Positions 54,991-63,593 of a DNA stretch of 64,000 bases are shown piece after piece. Every line of letters starts with the position of its first letter. Position 1 is the stretch's first letter. Position numbers and translations under genes: made by a program. Source of the DNA: Mycolicibacterium sp. J2 (lineage in GTDB: Bacteria; Actinomycetota; Actinomycetes; Mycobacteriales; Mycobacteriaceae); NCBI RefSeq assembly GCF_026240945.1, contig NZ_JAPFPY010000011.1, positions 62,001 to 126,000 on the forward strand. Reading direction: 5' to 3'. The notes beneath the pieces are model-generated. The model saw only the letters and a list, made by a program, of their open reading frames with translations, was not told the DNA's origin and did not search any database.

Positions 54991-56121
54991 ATGCATACCG
55001 CCCTCTGTGACCAACTCGGCATCGACGTGCCGATCTTCGCCTTCACGCACTGCCGAGACGTCGTCGTCGCAGTCAGCAAGGCCGGCGGCTTCGGCGTGCT
55101 GGGCGCCGTCGGATTCACCCCCGAACAGCTCGAGATCGAGCTCAACTGGATCGACGAACACATCGGCGATCACCCCTACGGTGTGGACATCGTGATCCCG
55201 AACAAGTACGAGGGCATGGACGCCAACATGTCGGCCGACGAACTGAAGTCGACACTGAACGCACTGGTCCCCCAGGAGCATCTCGATTTCGCCAAGAAGC
55301 TGCTGGCCGACCACGGCGTACCCACCGGAGATCTCGACGACAACGCGCTGCAGCTGCTCGGCTGGACCGAGGCGACGGCCACCCCCCAGGTGGAGATCGC
55401 CCTGCAGCACCCGAAGGTGACCTTGATCGCCAACGCGCTGGGGACTCCGCCGGCCGACATGATCAAGCACATCCACGAGTCCGGCCGTAAGGTCGCCGCG
55501 CTGTGCGGCTCGCCCGCCCAGGCCCGCAAGCATGCCGAGGCCGACGTCGACATCATCATCGCCCAGGGCGGCGAGGGCGGCGGCCACTGCGGCGAGGTCG
55601 GCTCGATCGTGTTGTGGCCACAGGTCGTCAAGGAGGTCGCGCCGCGCCCGGTGCTGGCCGCCGGCGGTATCGGCAGCGGCTACCAGATCGCCGCGGCGCT
55701 GGCCATGGGCGCGCAGGGCGCCTGGACCGGGTCGCAATGGCTGATGGTCGAGGAAGCCGAGAACACCCCCGTGCAACAGGCGACGTACGCCAAGGCGAGC
55801 AGCCGCGACACCGTGCGCAGCCGCTCGTTCACCGGCAAACCGTGCCGGATGCTGCGCAACGACTGGACCGATGCCTGGCAGACCGCAGGCAATCCCGAGC
55901 CGCTCGGCATGCCCCTGCAGTACATGGTGTCGGGCATGGCCGTGGCCGCCACGCACAAGTACCCCGACCAGACCATCGACGTGGCCTTCAACCCCATCGG
56001 CCAGGTGGTGGGCCAGTTCACCAAGGTCGAGAAGACCTCCGCGGTGATCGAACGCTGGGTGCAGGAATATCTCGAAGCAACCAGCACGCTGAACCAGATC
56101 AACGAGGCCGCCTCCGTCTGA
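54991..56121 (+). CDS. nitronate monooxygenase-family FMN enzyme
   Basis: The 376-residue TIM-barrel flavoprotein belongs to the nitronate monooxygenase/2-nitropropane dioxygenase family: PIFAFTHCRDVVVAVSKAGGFGVLG, IANALGTPP, AQGGEGGGHCGEVGS and AAGGIGSG (FMN phosphate site). Several members in mycobacteria are steroid-pathway reductases rather than nitronate oxidases. It looks most like the M. tuberculosis Rv1533 type. AGGAG lies at 54979-54983. The KstR-type site upstream suggests expression with steroid catabolism. A strong hairpin follows the stop. Confidence 0.88.
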   Translation: MHTALCDQLGIDVPIFAFTHCRDVVVAVSKAGGFGVLGAVGFTPEQLEIELNWIDEHIGDHPYGVDIVIPNKYEGMDANMSADELKSTLNALVPQEHLDFAKKLLADHGVPTGDLDDNALQLLGWTEATATPQVEIALQHPKVTLIANALGTPPADMIKHIHESGRKVAALCGSPAQARKHAEADVDIIIAQGGEGGGHCGEVGSIVLWPQVVKEVAPRPVLAAGGIGSGYQIAAALAMGAQGAWTGSQWLMVEEAENTPVQQATYAKASSRDTVRSRSFTGKPCRMLRNDWTDAWQTAGNPEPLGMPLQYMVSGMAVAATHKYPDQTIDVAFNPIGQVVGQFTKVEKTSAVIERWVQEYLEATSTLNQINEAASV

Positions 56122-56140
56122 CCAGGTAGCCCCCAGACCG

Positions 56141-56182
56141 CGAATCCCGCCGGCCTCCGTTCTCCCGGACCGGCGGGATTCG
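56141..56182 (+). terminator. hairpin terminator after nitronate monooxygenase gene
   Basis: CGAATCCCGCCGG (56141-56153) and CCGGCGGGATTCG (56170-56182) form a 13-base perfect stem with a 16-base loop, 19 bases after the stop codon. No T-tract follows. Confidence 0.65.
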
Positions 56183-56213
56183 TGTGTTCACGACGGTTCA
56201 CGGCGACCCGCTC

Positions 56214-56237
56214 ATTATGTATGCTGCTCTACATAAT
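56214..56237. promoter_or_regulatory. TetR operator
   Basis: ATTATGTA (56214-56221) and TACATAAT (56230-56237) are a perfect inverted repeat with an 8-base centre, in an AT-rich patch 27 bases before the TetR start. It is the probable autoregulatory site of the TetR-oxidoreductase operon. Confidence 0.65.
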
Positions 56238-56264
56238 CGGTTCGGCCGAAAGGACACCATCACC

Positions 56265-56828
56265 ATGGCCAGCCCGCGCGACCGCATGATCGCCTCGGCA
56301 GCACTGCTGATCCGCGAGCGCGGCGCCCATGCAACCGCCATCTCCGATGTCCTCGAGCACAGCGGTGCGCCGCGCGGCTCCGCCTACCACCACTTCCCCG
56401 GCGGTCGCACCCAGCTGCTCTGCGAGGCAATCGATTTCGCCGCCGAGTATGTCGCCGGCCGGATCTCCTCGGCAGCCTCGACACTCGAGGCGCTGGACAT
56501 CATCGCCGAGCATTTCCGCAACCAACTGTCCGACACCGGATTCCGGGCCGGCTGTCCGGTCGTGGCGGTGGCCGTCGAAGCCGACAACACCGAGGTCATG
56601 GCGCGCGCCGCCGCCGCGTTCACCCGGTGGATCACGCAGCTCGAAGAGCTGATGCGCGCCGACGGCATCGCCGCGGGCCGAGCGGCCGAACTCGCGATGC
56701 TGGCCACCACCTCGATCGAGGGCGCCGTGCTGGTGGCGCGCACCGCCGGGGACGACACTGCGCTGACTCTCGTCCACCGGCAGCTGCGCGCCCTCGTGGC
56801 CGCCGAAATCGCGCAACGAAAGGCGTGA
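56265..56828 (+). CDS. TetR-family regulator, LmrA/YxaF type
   Basis: The 187-residue protein has an N-terminal helix-turn-helix (about 5-50: ATAISDVLEHSGAPRGSAYHHFPGG) and a C-terminal ligand domain of the LmrA/YxaF subgroup (GCPVVAVAVE). The ATG at 56265 follows GAAAGGA. One base separates its stop from the start of the molybdopterin oxidoreductase gene. The pair has the arrangement of M. tuberculosis Rv0196-Rv0197. Confidence 0.9.
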   Translation: MASPRDRMIASAALLIRERGAHATAISDVLEHSGAPRGSAYHHFPGGRTQLLCEAIDFAAEYVAGRISSAASTLEALDIIAEHFRNQLSDTGFRAGCPVVAVAVEADNTEVMARAAAAFTRWITQLEELMRADGIAAGRAAELAMLATTSIEGAVLVARTAGDDTALTLVHRQLRALVAAEIAQRKA

Positions 56829-56829
56829 C

Positions 56830-59079
56830 ATGACAACGACATCCGCGCAGTGGCAGCCGACCGCCTGCATCCTCTGCGAATGCAACTGCGGCATCGTCGT
56901 GCAACTCGATGGCCGCAGCCTGGCCAAGATCCGAGGCGACAAGGAGCATCCCGCCTCACAGGGGTATACCTGCAACAAGGCGCTGCGCCTGGACCATTAC
57001 CAGAACAATCCGGGCCGGCTGCAAGCACCGATGCGCCGCCGGCCCGACGGCGGCTACGACGAGATCGACTGGGATACCGCGATCACCGAGATCGCCGAGG
57101 GATTCACCCGCGTGCGCGACACCTACGGCGGGGACAAGATCTTCTACTACGGCGGCGGGGGCCAGGGTAACCACCTGGGTGGCGCCTACAGCGGGGCATT
57201 CCTCAAGGCGCTCGGCGCGCGGTACCGGTCGAATGCCTTGGCACAGGAGAAGACCGGCGAGTTCTGGGTGGACAGCCAACTCTACGGCGGGCACACCCGA
57301 GGCGAGTTCGAGCACGCCGAGGTGTCGGTGTTCGTGGGGAAGAACCCGTGGATGTCGCAGAGCTTCCCGCGGGCCCGCACGGTGTTGCAGGACATCGCCA
57401 AGGATCCGCATCGCTCGATGATCGTCATCGACCCGGTGATCACCGACACCGCCAAGCTCGCCGACTTCCACCTGCGGGTGCGTCCCGGCACCGACGCGTG
57501 GTGCCTGGCCGCCATGGCCGCCGTCCTGGTCCAGGAAAATCTCTGCGACGAAGCATTTTTGACCGAACACGTCACGCAAACCGAGCCGGTGCGCGCGGCC
57601 CTGGCGGCGGTGGACATCGACGGCTACGCCGCGCACTGCGGTATCGACGCCGAGCTGGTGCGCACGGCGGCACGCCGGATCGCCGCGGCGTCCAGCGTCT
57701 CGGTGTTCGAGGACCTCGGCATCCAGCAGGCGCCCAACAGCACCCTGAGCTCCTATCTCAACAAGATGCTGTGGATCCTCACCGGCAATTTCGCCAAACG
57801 CGGTGGGCAGCATCTACATTCGACGTTCGCACCGCTGTTCGGCACCGCGGGGGTGGGCCGTACCCCAGTCACCGGAGCGCCCATCATCGCCGGGCTGGTG
57901 CCCTCGAACGCGGTGGCCGAGGAGATCCTCACCGACCACCCCGACCGGTTCCGCGCGATGATCGTGGAGAGCAGCAATCCCGCGCATTCACTCGCCGACT
58001 CGGCCGCGGTGCGCGAAGCACTCGGCGCCCTCGAGCTGCTCGTCGTCGTCGACGTCGCGATGACCGAAACGGCACGTCTGGCACATTACGTGTTACCGGC
58101 GGCCAGCCAGTTCGAGAAGGCCGAGGCCACCTTCTTCAATCTGGAGTTCCCGCACAACACCTTTCACCTCCGGCACCCGCTCATGCCGCCGGCACCGGGC
58201 ACCCTTCCCGAACCCGAGATCTGGGCCCGGCTGGTGCGCGCCCTCGGTGTCGTCGACGACGCAGAACTGCAACCACTTCGCCGGGCCGCGGCCGACGGAC
58301 TGGATGCCTACGCGCAGGCCTTCTTCGCCGCGGTCAGCACGAACCCCGCCCTGGGCAAGGTGCTGCCCTATGTCCTCTACGAGACACTCGGCCCGGTGCT
58401 ACCGCAGGGACTGGCCGGCGCCGCCGCGCTGTGGGGGCTGGCCCAGAAGGCCGCGCTGACCTACCCGGACGCGGTGCGCCGGGCCGGCCACGCCGACGGC
58501 AACGCGTTGTTCCAGGCGATCCTGTCCAGCCCGTCCGGGGTGACGTTCACCGAGCACGAATACGCCGACGACTGGAGCCTGATCAGCCATGACCACGGCA
58601 AGATCACGCTCGCCATCCCGGAACTGCTCGCCGATCTCGACGCGCTGGCCGCCGGCCCGGCGCAGCTGACCAGCGCCGAATTCCCCATCGTGCTCTCGGC
58701 CGGGGAACGCCGGGCGTTCACCGCCAATGACATCTTCCGCGATCCTGCCTGGCGCAAGCGTGACGCCGACGGGGCGCTGCGGGTCAGCGTGCAGGATGCG
58801 CAGACGTTGGGCCTGGTGGACGGCGGCCGCGCGCGGATCAGCACGGCCGCAGGCAGTGCGGAGGCGACCGTCGAGATCAGCGAGGCGATGATGCCCGGGC
58901 ATGCGGCCCTGCCCAACGGCTTCGGACTGGACTTCGTGGACACCGACGGCATCTCGACGGTGCCCGGGGTCGCCCCGAACGCGTTGACGTCGACCGACTG
59001 GCGCGACGCCTACGCAGGCACCCCATGGCACAAACACGTGCCGGCGCGGATCACCGCCGTCGAGCCGGTCACGGTATAG
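56830..59079 (+). CDS. molybdopterin-dependent oxidoreductase (Rv0197-like)
   Basis: The 749-residue protein is a DMSO reductase-family enzyme. An N-terminal iron-sulfur motif C13-x2-C16-x3-C20-x27-C48 is followed by the molybdopterin-binding domains (EIDWDTAITEIAEGF, YYGGGGQGNH, IVIDPVITDTAKLADFHLRV, LTGNFAKRGGQ) and a C-terminal dinucleotide-binding domain ending at PNALTSTDW. There is no Tat signal, so it is cytoplasmic. The substrate is unknown; homologues in mycobacteria are annotated only as oxidoreductase. Expression is probably controlled by the upstream TetR protein. Confidence 0.92.
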   Translation: MTTTSAQWQPTACILCECNCGIVVQLDGRSLAKIRGDKEHPASQGYTCNKALRLDHYQNNPGRLQAPMRRRPDGGYDEIDWDTAITEIAEGFTRVRDTYGGDKIFYYGGGGQGNHLGGAYSGAFLKALGARYRSNALAQEKTGEFWVDSQLYGGHTRGEFEHAEVSVFVGKNPWMSQSFPRARTVLQDIAKDPHRSMIVIDPVITDTAKLADFHLRVRPGTDAWCLAAMAAVLVQENLCDEAFLTEHVTQTEPVRAALAAVDIDGYAAHCGIDAELVRTAARRIAAASSVSVFEDLGIQQAPNSTLSSYLNKMLWILTGNFAKRGGQHLHSTFAPLFGTAGVGRTPVTGAPIIAGLVPSNAVAEEILTDHPDRFRAMIVESSNPAHSLADSAAVREALGALELLVVVDVAMTETARLAHYVLPAASQFEKAEATFFNLEFPHNTFHLRHPLMPPAPGTLPEPEIWARLVRALGVVDDAELQPLRRAAADGLDAYAQAFFAAVSTNPALGKVLPYVLYETLGPVLPQGLAGAAALWGLAQKAALTYPDAVRRAGHADGNALFQAILSSPSGVTFTEHEYADDWSLISHDHGKITLAIPELLADLDALAAGPAQLTSAEFPIVLSAGERRAFTANDIFRDPAWRKRDADGALRVSVQDAQTLGLVDGGRARISTAAGSAEATVEISEAMMPGHAALPNGFGLDFVDTDGISTVPGVAPNALTSTDWRDAYAGTPWHKHVPARITAVEPVTV

Positions 59080-59515
59080 CGGGCGAATCCGCCTGCGGCA
59101 CTACCGGTGCCGGTGCCGCCTGCGGCACCATCAGTGCCGGCGTCCCCTGGGGTGCCATCGGGGCCTGCGCCGGATTCGGGGTGTCCATGCCTCGCTGTGC
59201 GAGGCCCAGCACCAGGGCCTCCTTGCCGCTGATCTCGCGGTTCTGCACTGCGTTCCACAGATCCCGCAGATAGCTGACCCGCGGCGACTCGGCGCCCGCC
59301 ATCACACTGGGATCCATGGTCGCCCCCGGCGGCGGCGCGTCTGGGCTCGGCAGATGGGGCACCCCGTCCGACGGCGCGGCGGCGGCATCCACCGTGGGCA
59401 GCACCGGCTGCGGTGGGGCATCCGTGGGATCGGCCGCGGCAGGCGCGGCCAGTGCCAGTGCCGTCACCCCGCCGGCCAACGCCAGCAGAGCCTTCGCTGC
59501 GATGTCGATCGCCAT
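59069..59515 (-). CDS. secreted Pro/Ala-rich protein with YLRD-W motif
   Basis: The 148-residue protein has a signal peptide (1-28, AAA-DP), a Pro-rich linker, the segment VSYLRDLWNAVQNREISGKEALVLGLAQRG, and a Pro-rich tail. The YLRDLW core and the following helix resemble the secreted protein at 2566-3195. AAAGGGGA precedes the ATG at 59515 at good spacing. The last 11 bases overlap the convergent oxidoreductase gene. Confidence 0.8.
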   Translation of the reverse strand: MAIDIAAKALLALAGGVTALALAAPAAADPTDAPPQPVLPTVDAAAAPSDGVPHLPSPDAPPPGATMDPSVMAGAESPRVSYLRDLWNAVQNREISGKEALVLGLAQRGMDTPNPAQAPMAPQGTPALMVPQAAPAPVVPQADSPAIP

Positions 59516-59733
59516 GTACCAATCCCCTTTCACCGCCACACCGCGCATGACGCGCAGTCACCTGGATATTCAGCTCGGGCCAGAAAATTGTTACACCTGA
59601 GCCCGGTGGGACGCACGCGAACCGCGATGTGTCAGCTTCGGCCACCTTTCCCGACTTCGGGACGCGGGTGCGGGCGGTGGTGTAGCAATGCCCAGAGGGA
59701 CCAATTACACACCGTCGTCTTGGGAGTGCAACG

Positions 59734-60999
59734 ATGCCGACCCCGAACCTTCCGCCCGGCTTTGACTTCACCGATCCCGACATCTATGCCCATCGGTTGC
59801 CCGTCGAGGAGCTCGCCGAGATGCGCAAGGTGGCACCGATCTGGTGGAACGATCAACCCGAGGGGATCGGCGGTTTCGACGACGGCGGGTTCTGGGTGGT
59901 GACCAAGCACCATGACGTCAAAGAAGTATCGCGCCGCAGCGACGTGTTCTCCAGCCTGGCCAAGACGGCGCTCCCGCGCTACAAGGACGGCACCGTCGCG
60001 GCGCAGATCGAGACCGGCAAGTTCGTGCTCCTGAACATGGACGCCCCGCATCACACCCATCTGCGCAAGATCGTCTCGCGGGCATTCACCCCGCGCGCGG
60101 TCGAACAACTGCGCGCCGATCTCGCCGAGCGGGCCCGCCAGATCGTCGCCGCCGCAGCGGCAGAAGGCCGGGGCGATTTCGTCGAGCAGGTGTCCTGCGA
60201 GCTACCGCTGCAAGCCATCGCCGGATTGATGGGGGTGCCGCAGGAGGACCGGATGAAGCTTTTCCATTGGTCCAACCAGATGGTCGGCGACATGGATCCC
60301 GAATTCGCGAACAACGACGCGATCAGCGCATCGGTGGAACTCATCACCTACGGCATGCAGATGGCGGCCGAGAAGTCCGCCAACCCCACCGACGACCTGG
60401 TCACCAAGCTCGTTCAGGCCGATGTCGACGGCCACAAGCTCTCCGACGACGAGTTCGGCTTCTTCGTCATCCTGCTCGCGGTGGCGGGCAACGAGACAAC
60501 CCGCAACTCGATCACCCAGGGCATGATGGCGTTCACCGATTTTCCGGATCAATGGGAATTGTTCAAACGGGAACGCCCCGGCACCGCCGCCGACGAGATC
60601 GTGCGCTGGGCGACACCGGTCACCTCGTTTCAGCGCACGGCCCTGGCCGACACCGAGCTGGGCGGCGTGTCGATCAAGAAGGGGCAGCGCGTCGTGATGT
60701 TCTACCGGTCGGCCAATTTCGACGAAGACGTCTTCGAGGATCCGTTCCGCTTCGACATCCTGCGCGACCCGAACCCGCACGTGGGCTTCGGCGGCACCGG
60801 CGCGCACTATTGCATCGGCGCCAACCTGGCGCGGATGACCATCGATCTGATGTTCAACGCGATCGCCGACGCCATGCCCGACCTCACCCCGCTGGCCGCA
60901 CCCGAACGGCTGCGCTCGGGGTGGCTCAACGGCATCAAACACTGGCAGGTCGACTACGTGGGCGCGTCGAAGCGGGCGCAGCCCGCGGGTAGTCGATGA
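59734..60999 (+). CDS. cyp125: CYP125-family steroid 26(27)-monooxygenase
   Basis: The 421-residue P450 shares the CYP125 blocks: PNLPPGFDFTDPDIYA at the N-terminus, MDAPHHTHLRKIVSRAFTPRA, the I-helix AVAGNETTRNSITQGM, EIVRWATPV and the haem loop GFGGTGAHYCIGANLA with Cys360. CYP125 oxidises the terminal methyl of the cholesterol side chain (cholest-4-en-3-one) to start its degradation. Fast-growing mycobacteria carry more than one CYP125; since no KstR-type site lies upstream here, this may be an accessory paralogue. The stop lies inside the convergent membrane protein gene (65-base overlap). Confidence 0.9.
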   Translation: MPTPNLPPGFDFTDPDIYAHRLPVEELAEMRKVAPIWWNDQPEGIGGFDDGGFWVVTKHHDVKEVSRRSDVFSSLAKTALPRYKDGTVAAQIETGKFVLLNMDAPHHTHLRKIVSRAFTPRAVEQLRADLAERARQIVAAAAAEGRGDFVEQVSCELPLQAIAGLMGVPQEDRMKLFHWSNQMVGDMDPEFANNDAISASVELITYGMQMAAEKSANPTDDLVTKLVQADVDGHKLSDDEFGFFVILLAVAGNETTRNSITQGMMAFTDFPDQWELFKRERPGTAADEIVRWATPVTSFQRTALADTELGGVSIKKGQRVVMFYRSANFDEDVFEDPFRFDILRDPNPHVGFGGTGAHYCIGANLARMTIDLMFNAIADAMPDLTPLAAPERLRSGWLNGIKHWQVDYVGASKRAQPAGSR

Positions 61000-61261
61000 T
61001 CGATCGCCAGTAGTCCTCACCGATCTCGGTGTCGGATCGCAGCACGACCGACAGCCCGACTGCCATCGCGATACCGAGCAGTCCGAGCCATAGTCCGGCG
61101 AGCGCGATGGCGGCCCACATCAGCGTGGTCAGGGCAGGCCACGGCGACAGCAGTGCCAACACCGGCGCGAAGAAGAAACCGGTACCGATGTACCACGACG
61201 ATCCGGCCCGGTCGCAGCGGAGCACGAAACGGAGCCATCGGGGGATGTTCGGCTGTGTCAT
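60935..61261 (-). CDS. small membrane protein, two helices
   Basis: The 108-residue protein has a basic start (QPNIPRWLRFVLRCDRAGS), two hydrophobic helices (about 24-45 and 50-75) and a soluble tail with SDTEIGEDYWRSIIDYP. The last 17 residues are basic and are encoded antisense to the CYP125 3' end. Function unknown. It is divergent from the MmyB-type regulator and shares its operator region, so it is the likely target of that regulator. Confidence 0.7.
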   Translation of the reverse strand: MTQPNIPRWLRFVLRCDRAGSSWYIGTGFFFAPVLALLSPWPALTTLMWAAIALAGLWLGLLGIAMAVGLSVVLRSDTEIGEDYWRSIIDYPRAAPASTRPRSRPASV

Positions 61262-61295
61262 GCTCCCAGCGTCGGCGGTCCGGGTAGGCGGGGCA

Positions 61296-61312
61296 ATTAC
61301 CGCGGAGGTAAT
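61296..61312. promoter_or_regulatory. ATTACC operator of MmyB-type regulator
   Basis: ATTACC (61296-61301) and GGTAAT (61307-61312) make a perfect dyad around GCGGA in the divergent promoter between the membrane protein gene and the XRE/MmyB-type regulator gene. Confidence 0.6.
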
Positions 61313-61347
61313 GGCGGCGGGTGCACGAGTATCCGACACTGGCTGAC

Positions 61348-62124
61348 GTGACGAGTGTGGACACCAAGAATCCGACCTTCGGTGCGCTGATGCGCACCTG
61401 GCGGCAGCGACGCAGGCTCAGCCAGCTGGACCTGGCGTTGGAGGCCGACGTGTCGGCTCGGCATGTGAGCTTCATCGAGACCGGCCGCTCGGCACCCAGC
61501 CGGTCGATGGTGCTCAAGCTGGCGTCAGCACTCGATGTGCCGGCACGGGAACAGAATCAGCTGCTGCTCGCGGCCGGGCTGGCGCCGATGTACAGCGAGC
61601 GCGCCCTCGACGATCCGGGAATGGCCGCGGTGCGGGCCGGCATCGACAGGGTGCTGGCCGCCTACGATCCCTTCCCTTGCCTCGCGGTGGACCGTGGCTG
61701 GAATGTGTTGCAGGCCAACGCCGGAACCGCTGTACTGCTCGATGGTGTGGCGGCCCACCTGATGGAACACCCCAACGCCCTGCGCATCTCGTTGCATCCC
61801 GACGGCCTGGCGCCGCGCATCCGCAATCTGGCACAGTGGCGCCACCACGTCATCGGACGATTGCGCCGGGAGGCGGCGGCGAGCGGATCGCCGGACTCGG
61901 CGGCACTGCTGGCCGAGATCGAGTCCTATCCCGGCGGCCAGTCCGATACCGGCGACCTGGGCGGTGTGGTGGTGCCACTGGAGATCGACGGGGGCGACGG
62001 GACGGTGCTGCGGTTCCTGAGCACCGTCACCACCTTCGGCACCGCGCTGGACCTGACGGCCGCCGAGCTGAGCTTGGAGGCGTTCCTGCCCGCGGACGAG
62101 GCCACCGCGGAGGCGCTCCGATAA
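61348..62124 (+). CDS. XRE-family regulator with MmyB-like ligand domain
   Basis: The 258-residue protein has an N-terminal helix-turn-helix (about 10-65: RRRLSQLDLALEADVSARHVSFIETGRS) and a PAS-like MmyB domain (about 95-250: LAVDRGWNVLQANAG, RFLSTVTTFGTALDLTAAELSLEAFLP). Such proteins may bind fatty acids and often control an adjacent dehydrogenase or membrane protein gene. The GTG at 61348 is chosen; another GTG at 61321 is just after the operator. Confidence 0.88.
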   Translation: MTSVDTKNPTFGALMRTWRQRRRLSQLDLALEADVSARHVSFIETGRSAPSRSMVLKLASALDVPAREQNQLLLAAGLAPMYSERALDDPGMAAVRAGIDRVLAAYDPFPCLAVDRGWNVLQANAGTAVLLDGVAAHLMEHPNALRISLHPDGLAPRIRNLAQWRHHVIGRLRREAAASGSPDSAALLAEIESYPGGQSDTGDLGGVVVPLEIDGGDGTVLRFLSTVTTFGTALDLTAAELSLEAFLPADEATAEALR

Positions 62125-62125
62125 C

Positions 62126-62136
62126 TGGTCTTACCA
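62126..62136. promoter_or_regulatory. FadR-type operator
   Basis: TGGTCTTACCA is a perfect dyad (TGGT-ctt-ACCA) and fits the FadR-type TGG-N5-CCA pattern. It lies 36 bases before the FadR-type regulator gene and right after the stop of the preceding gene. Confidence 0.5.
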
Positions 62137-62172
62137 CTTGACCTCTAACCAGCCGCGTGTGATGCTCGGGAC

Positions 62173-62904
62173 ATGGCACTGCAACCCATCAATCGCCGGT
62201 CGGTCTCCGCGGACGTGGTCGACCAGATCGTGGCCGATGTCCTCAGCGGCGAGATGCAACCGGGGGATCCGCTCCCCAGCGAACGACGTCTGGCCGAGGT
62301 GCTCGGGGTGTCCCGACCGGCGGTGCGCGAGGCGCTCAAACAGCTGACGGCCGCCGGGCTGGTCGAGATCCGCCAGGGCGACACCACCACGGTGCGCGAT
62401 TTCCGCAGACATGCCGGACTGGACCTGCTTCCCCGGCTCCTGGTGCGCGACGGCGAGCTCGACCCCGCTGTCGTGCGGTCCATCCTGGAGACGCGGTTGC
62501 ACAACGGGCCCAAGGTCGCCGAACTCGCGGCGATGCGCCACCGCCCGGAGTTGGGTGAACTCCTGGACCAGGCCATCGCGGCGCTGACGGCCTGCACCGA
62601 TCCGGTCGCCGCGCAACGGCACGCGCTGACGTTCTGGGATCACCTCGTCGACGGTGCGGATTCGATAGCGCTGCGGCTGATGTACAACACGCTGCGCGCC
62701 ACCTATGAACCCGCGCTGCCTGCGCTGGCCACCATGATGGCCGCCGAGGTCGGCAGGCTCGATGCCTACCGCGCGGTGGCCGATGCCGTCACCGCAGGCG
62801 ACCCCGCCGCCTCGGCAGCGGCCGCCCGGGCCCTTCTCGAACCCGCCACCACCGCGCTGCTGGACGCGCTGGCGGCACTGGAAACTCAGGAGCGGAAGCT
62901 ATGA
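62173..62904 (+). CDS. GntR-family regulator, FadR subfamily
   Basis: The 243-residue protein has a winged helix (about 8-75: [38 protein letters not shown]) and a helical ligand domain closer to FadR proper ([19 protein letters not shown]). FadR-like proteins respond to acyl-CoAs. The stop overlaps the start of the hydroxylase gene (ATGA), so a lipid-linked regulatory role with that enzyme is plausible. Confidence 0.88.
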   Translation: MALQPINRRSVSADVVDQIVADVLSGEMQPGDPLPSERRLAEVLGVSRPAVREALKQLTAAGLVEIRQGDTTTVRDFRRHAGLDLLPRLLVRDGELDPAVVRSILETRLHNGPKVAELAAMRHRPELGELLDQAIAALTACTDPVAAQRHALTFWDHLVDGADSIALRLMYNTLRATYEPALPALATMMAAEVGRLDAYRAVADAVTAGDPAASAAAARALLEPATTALLDALAALETQERKL

Positions 62905-63593
62905 CCATCTCCCCCACCCGCCGTGGGCTCACGCTCGGCGCAGCGGCCCGCGAGTTCGTCAGGCATCCTTCGCCGTGGCTGATCGGCGCGACCCTGGTCG
63001 CCGCCGTGATCGCGCGAATCATGCACGGTGACTGGGAAATCGGTGATGCACTCGTGCCGGTGGCGATGCTGGCGGTGTTCCCGTTCCTGGAATGGACGAT
63101 CCACGTGTCGATCCTGCATTGGCGCCCGCGCCGGATAGCCGGGGTTACCGTTGATCCGTTGCTGGCCCGTAAACACCGCGAACATCATGTGGAACCGCGT
63201 GTTGTCCCCTTGGTTTTCATACCCTGGCAGTCACTGCTGTGGGTGCTGCCGCTGGCGGTGGCGATCGGCGTGGTGGTGTTCCCGGCCACCGGCGCCGGGC
63301 TCGGCCGCGGCCTCACCTTCCTGGCGTGGCTGGCGGTCCTCGGCCTGGGCTACGAATGGTGCCACTATCTCGTGCACACCGATTACAAGCCGAAAACCGC
63401 TCTCTACCGGTCGATCTGGCGCAACCACCGGCAGCATCACTTCAAGAACGAGCATTACTGGTTCACGGTCACCAGCAGCGGCACGGCCGATCGCGTGCTG
63501 GGCACCTATCCCGACCCGGCGACCGTCGCCACCTCACCCACCGCCAAGAACCTGCACGGCGCCGCAGAGCACGGCTCGGTCAGGCCTGGATGA
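62901..63593 (+). CDS. fatty acid hydroxylase/sterol desaturase superfamily membrane protein
   Basis: The 230-residue protein has four to five membrane helices and the His clusters of the superfamily: [31 protein letters not shown] and [14 protein letters not shown]. These bind a di-iron centre for hydroxylation or desaturation of lipids. The substrate is unknown. It is co-translated with the FadR-type regulator. It overlaps the convergent L,D-transpeptidase gene by 14 bases. Confidence 0.9.
   Translation: MTISPTRRGLTLGAAAREFVRHPSPWLIGATLVAAVIARIMHGDWEIGDALVPVAMLAVFPFLEWTIHVSILHWRPRRIAGVTVDPLLARKHREHHVEPRVVPLVFIPWQSLLWVLPLAVAIGVVVFPATGAGLGRGLTFLAWLAVLGLGYEWCHYLVHTDYKPKTALYRSIWRNHRQHHFKNEHYWFTVTSSGTADRVLGTYPDPATVATSPTAKNLHGAAEHGSVRPG

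Noticed and set aside
59580..59733. KstR-type site upstream of the CYP125 gene
   Set aside because: Scanning both strands found no TnnAACnnGTTnnA match in this interval.
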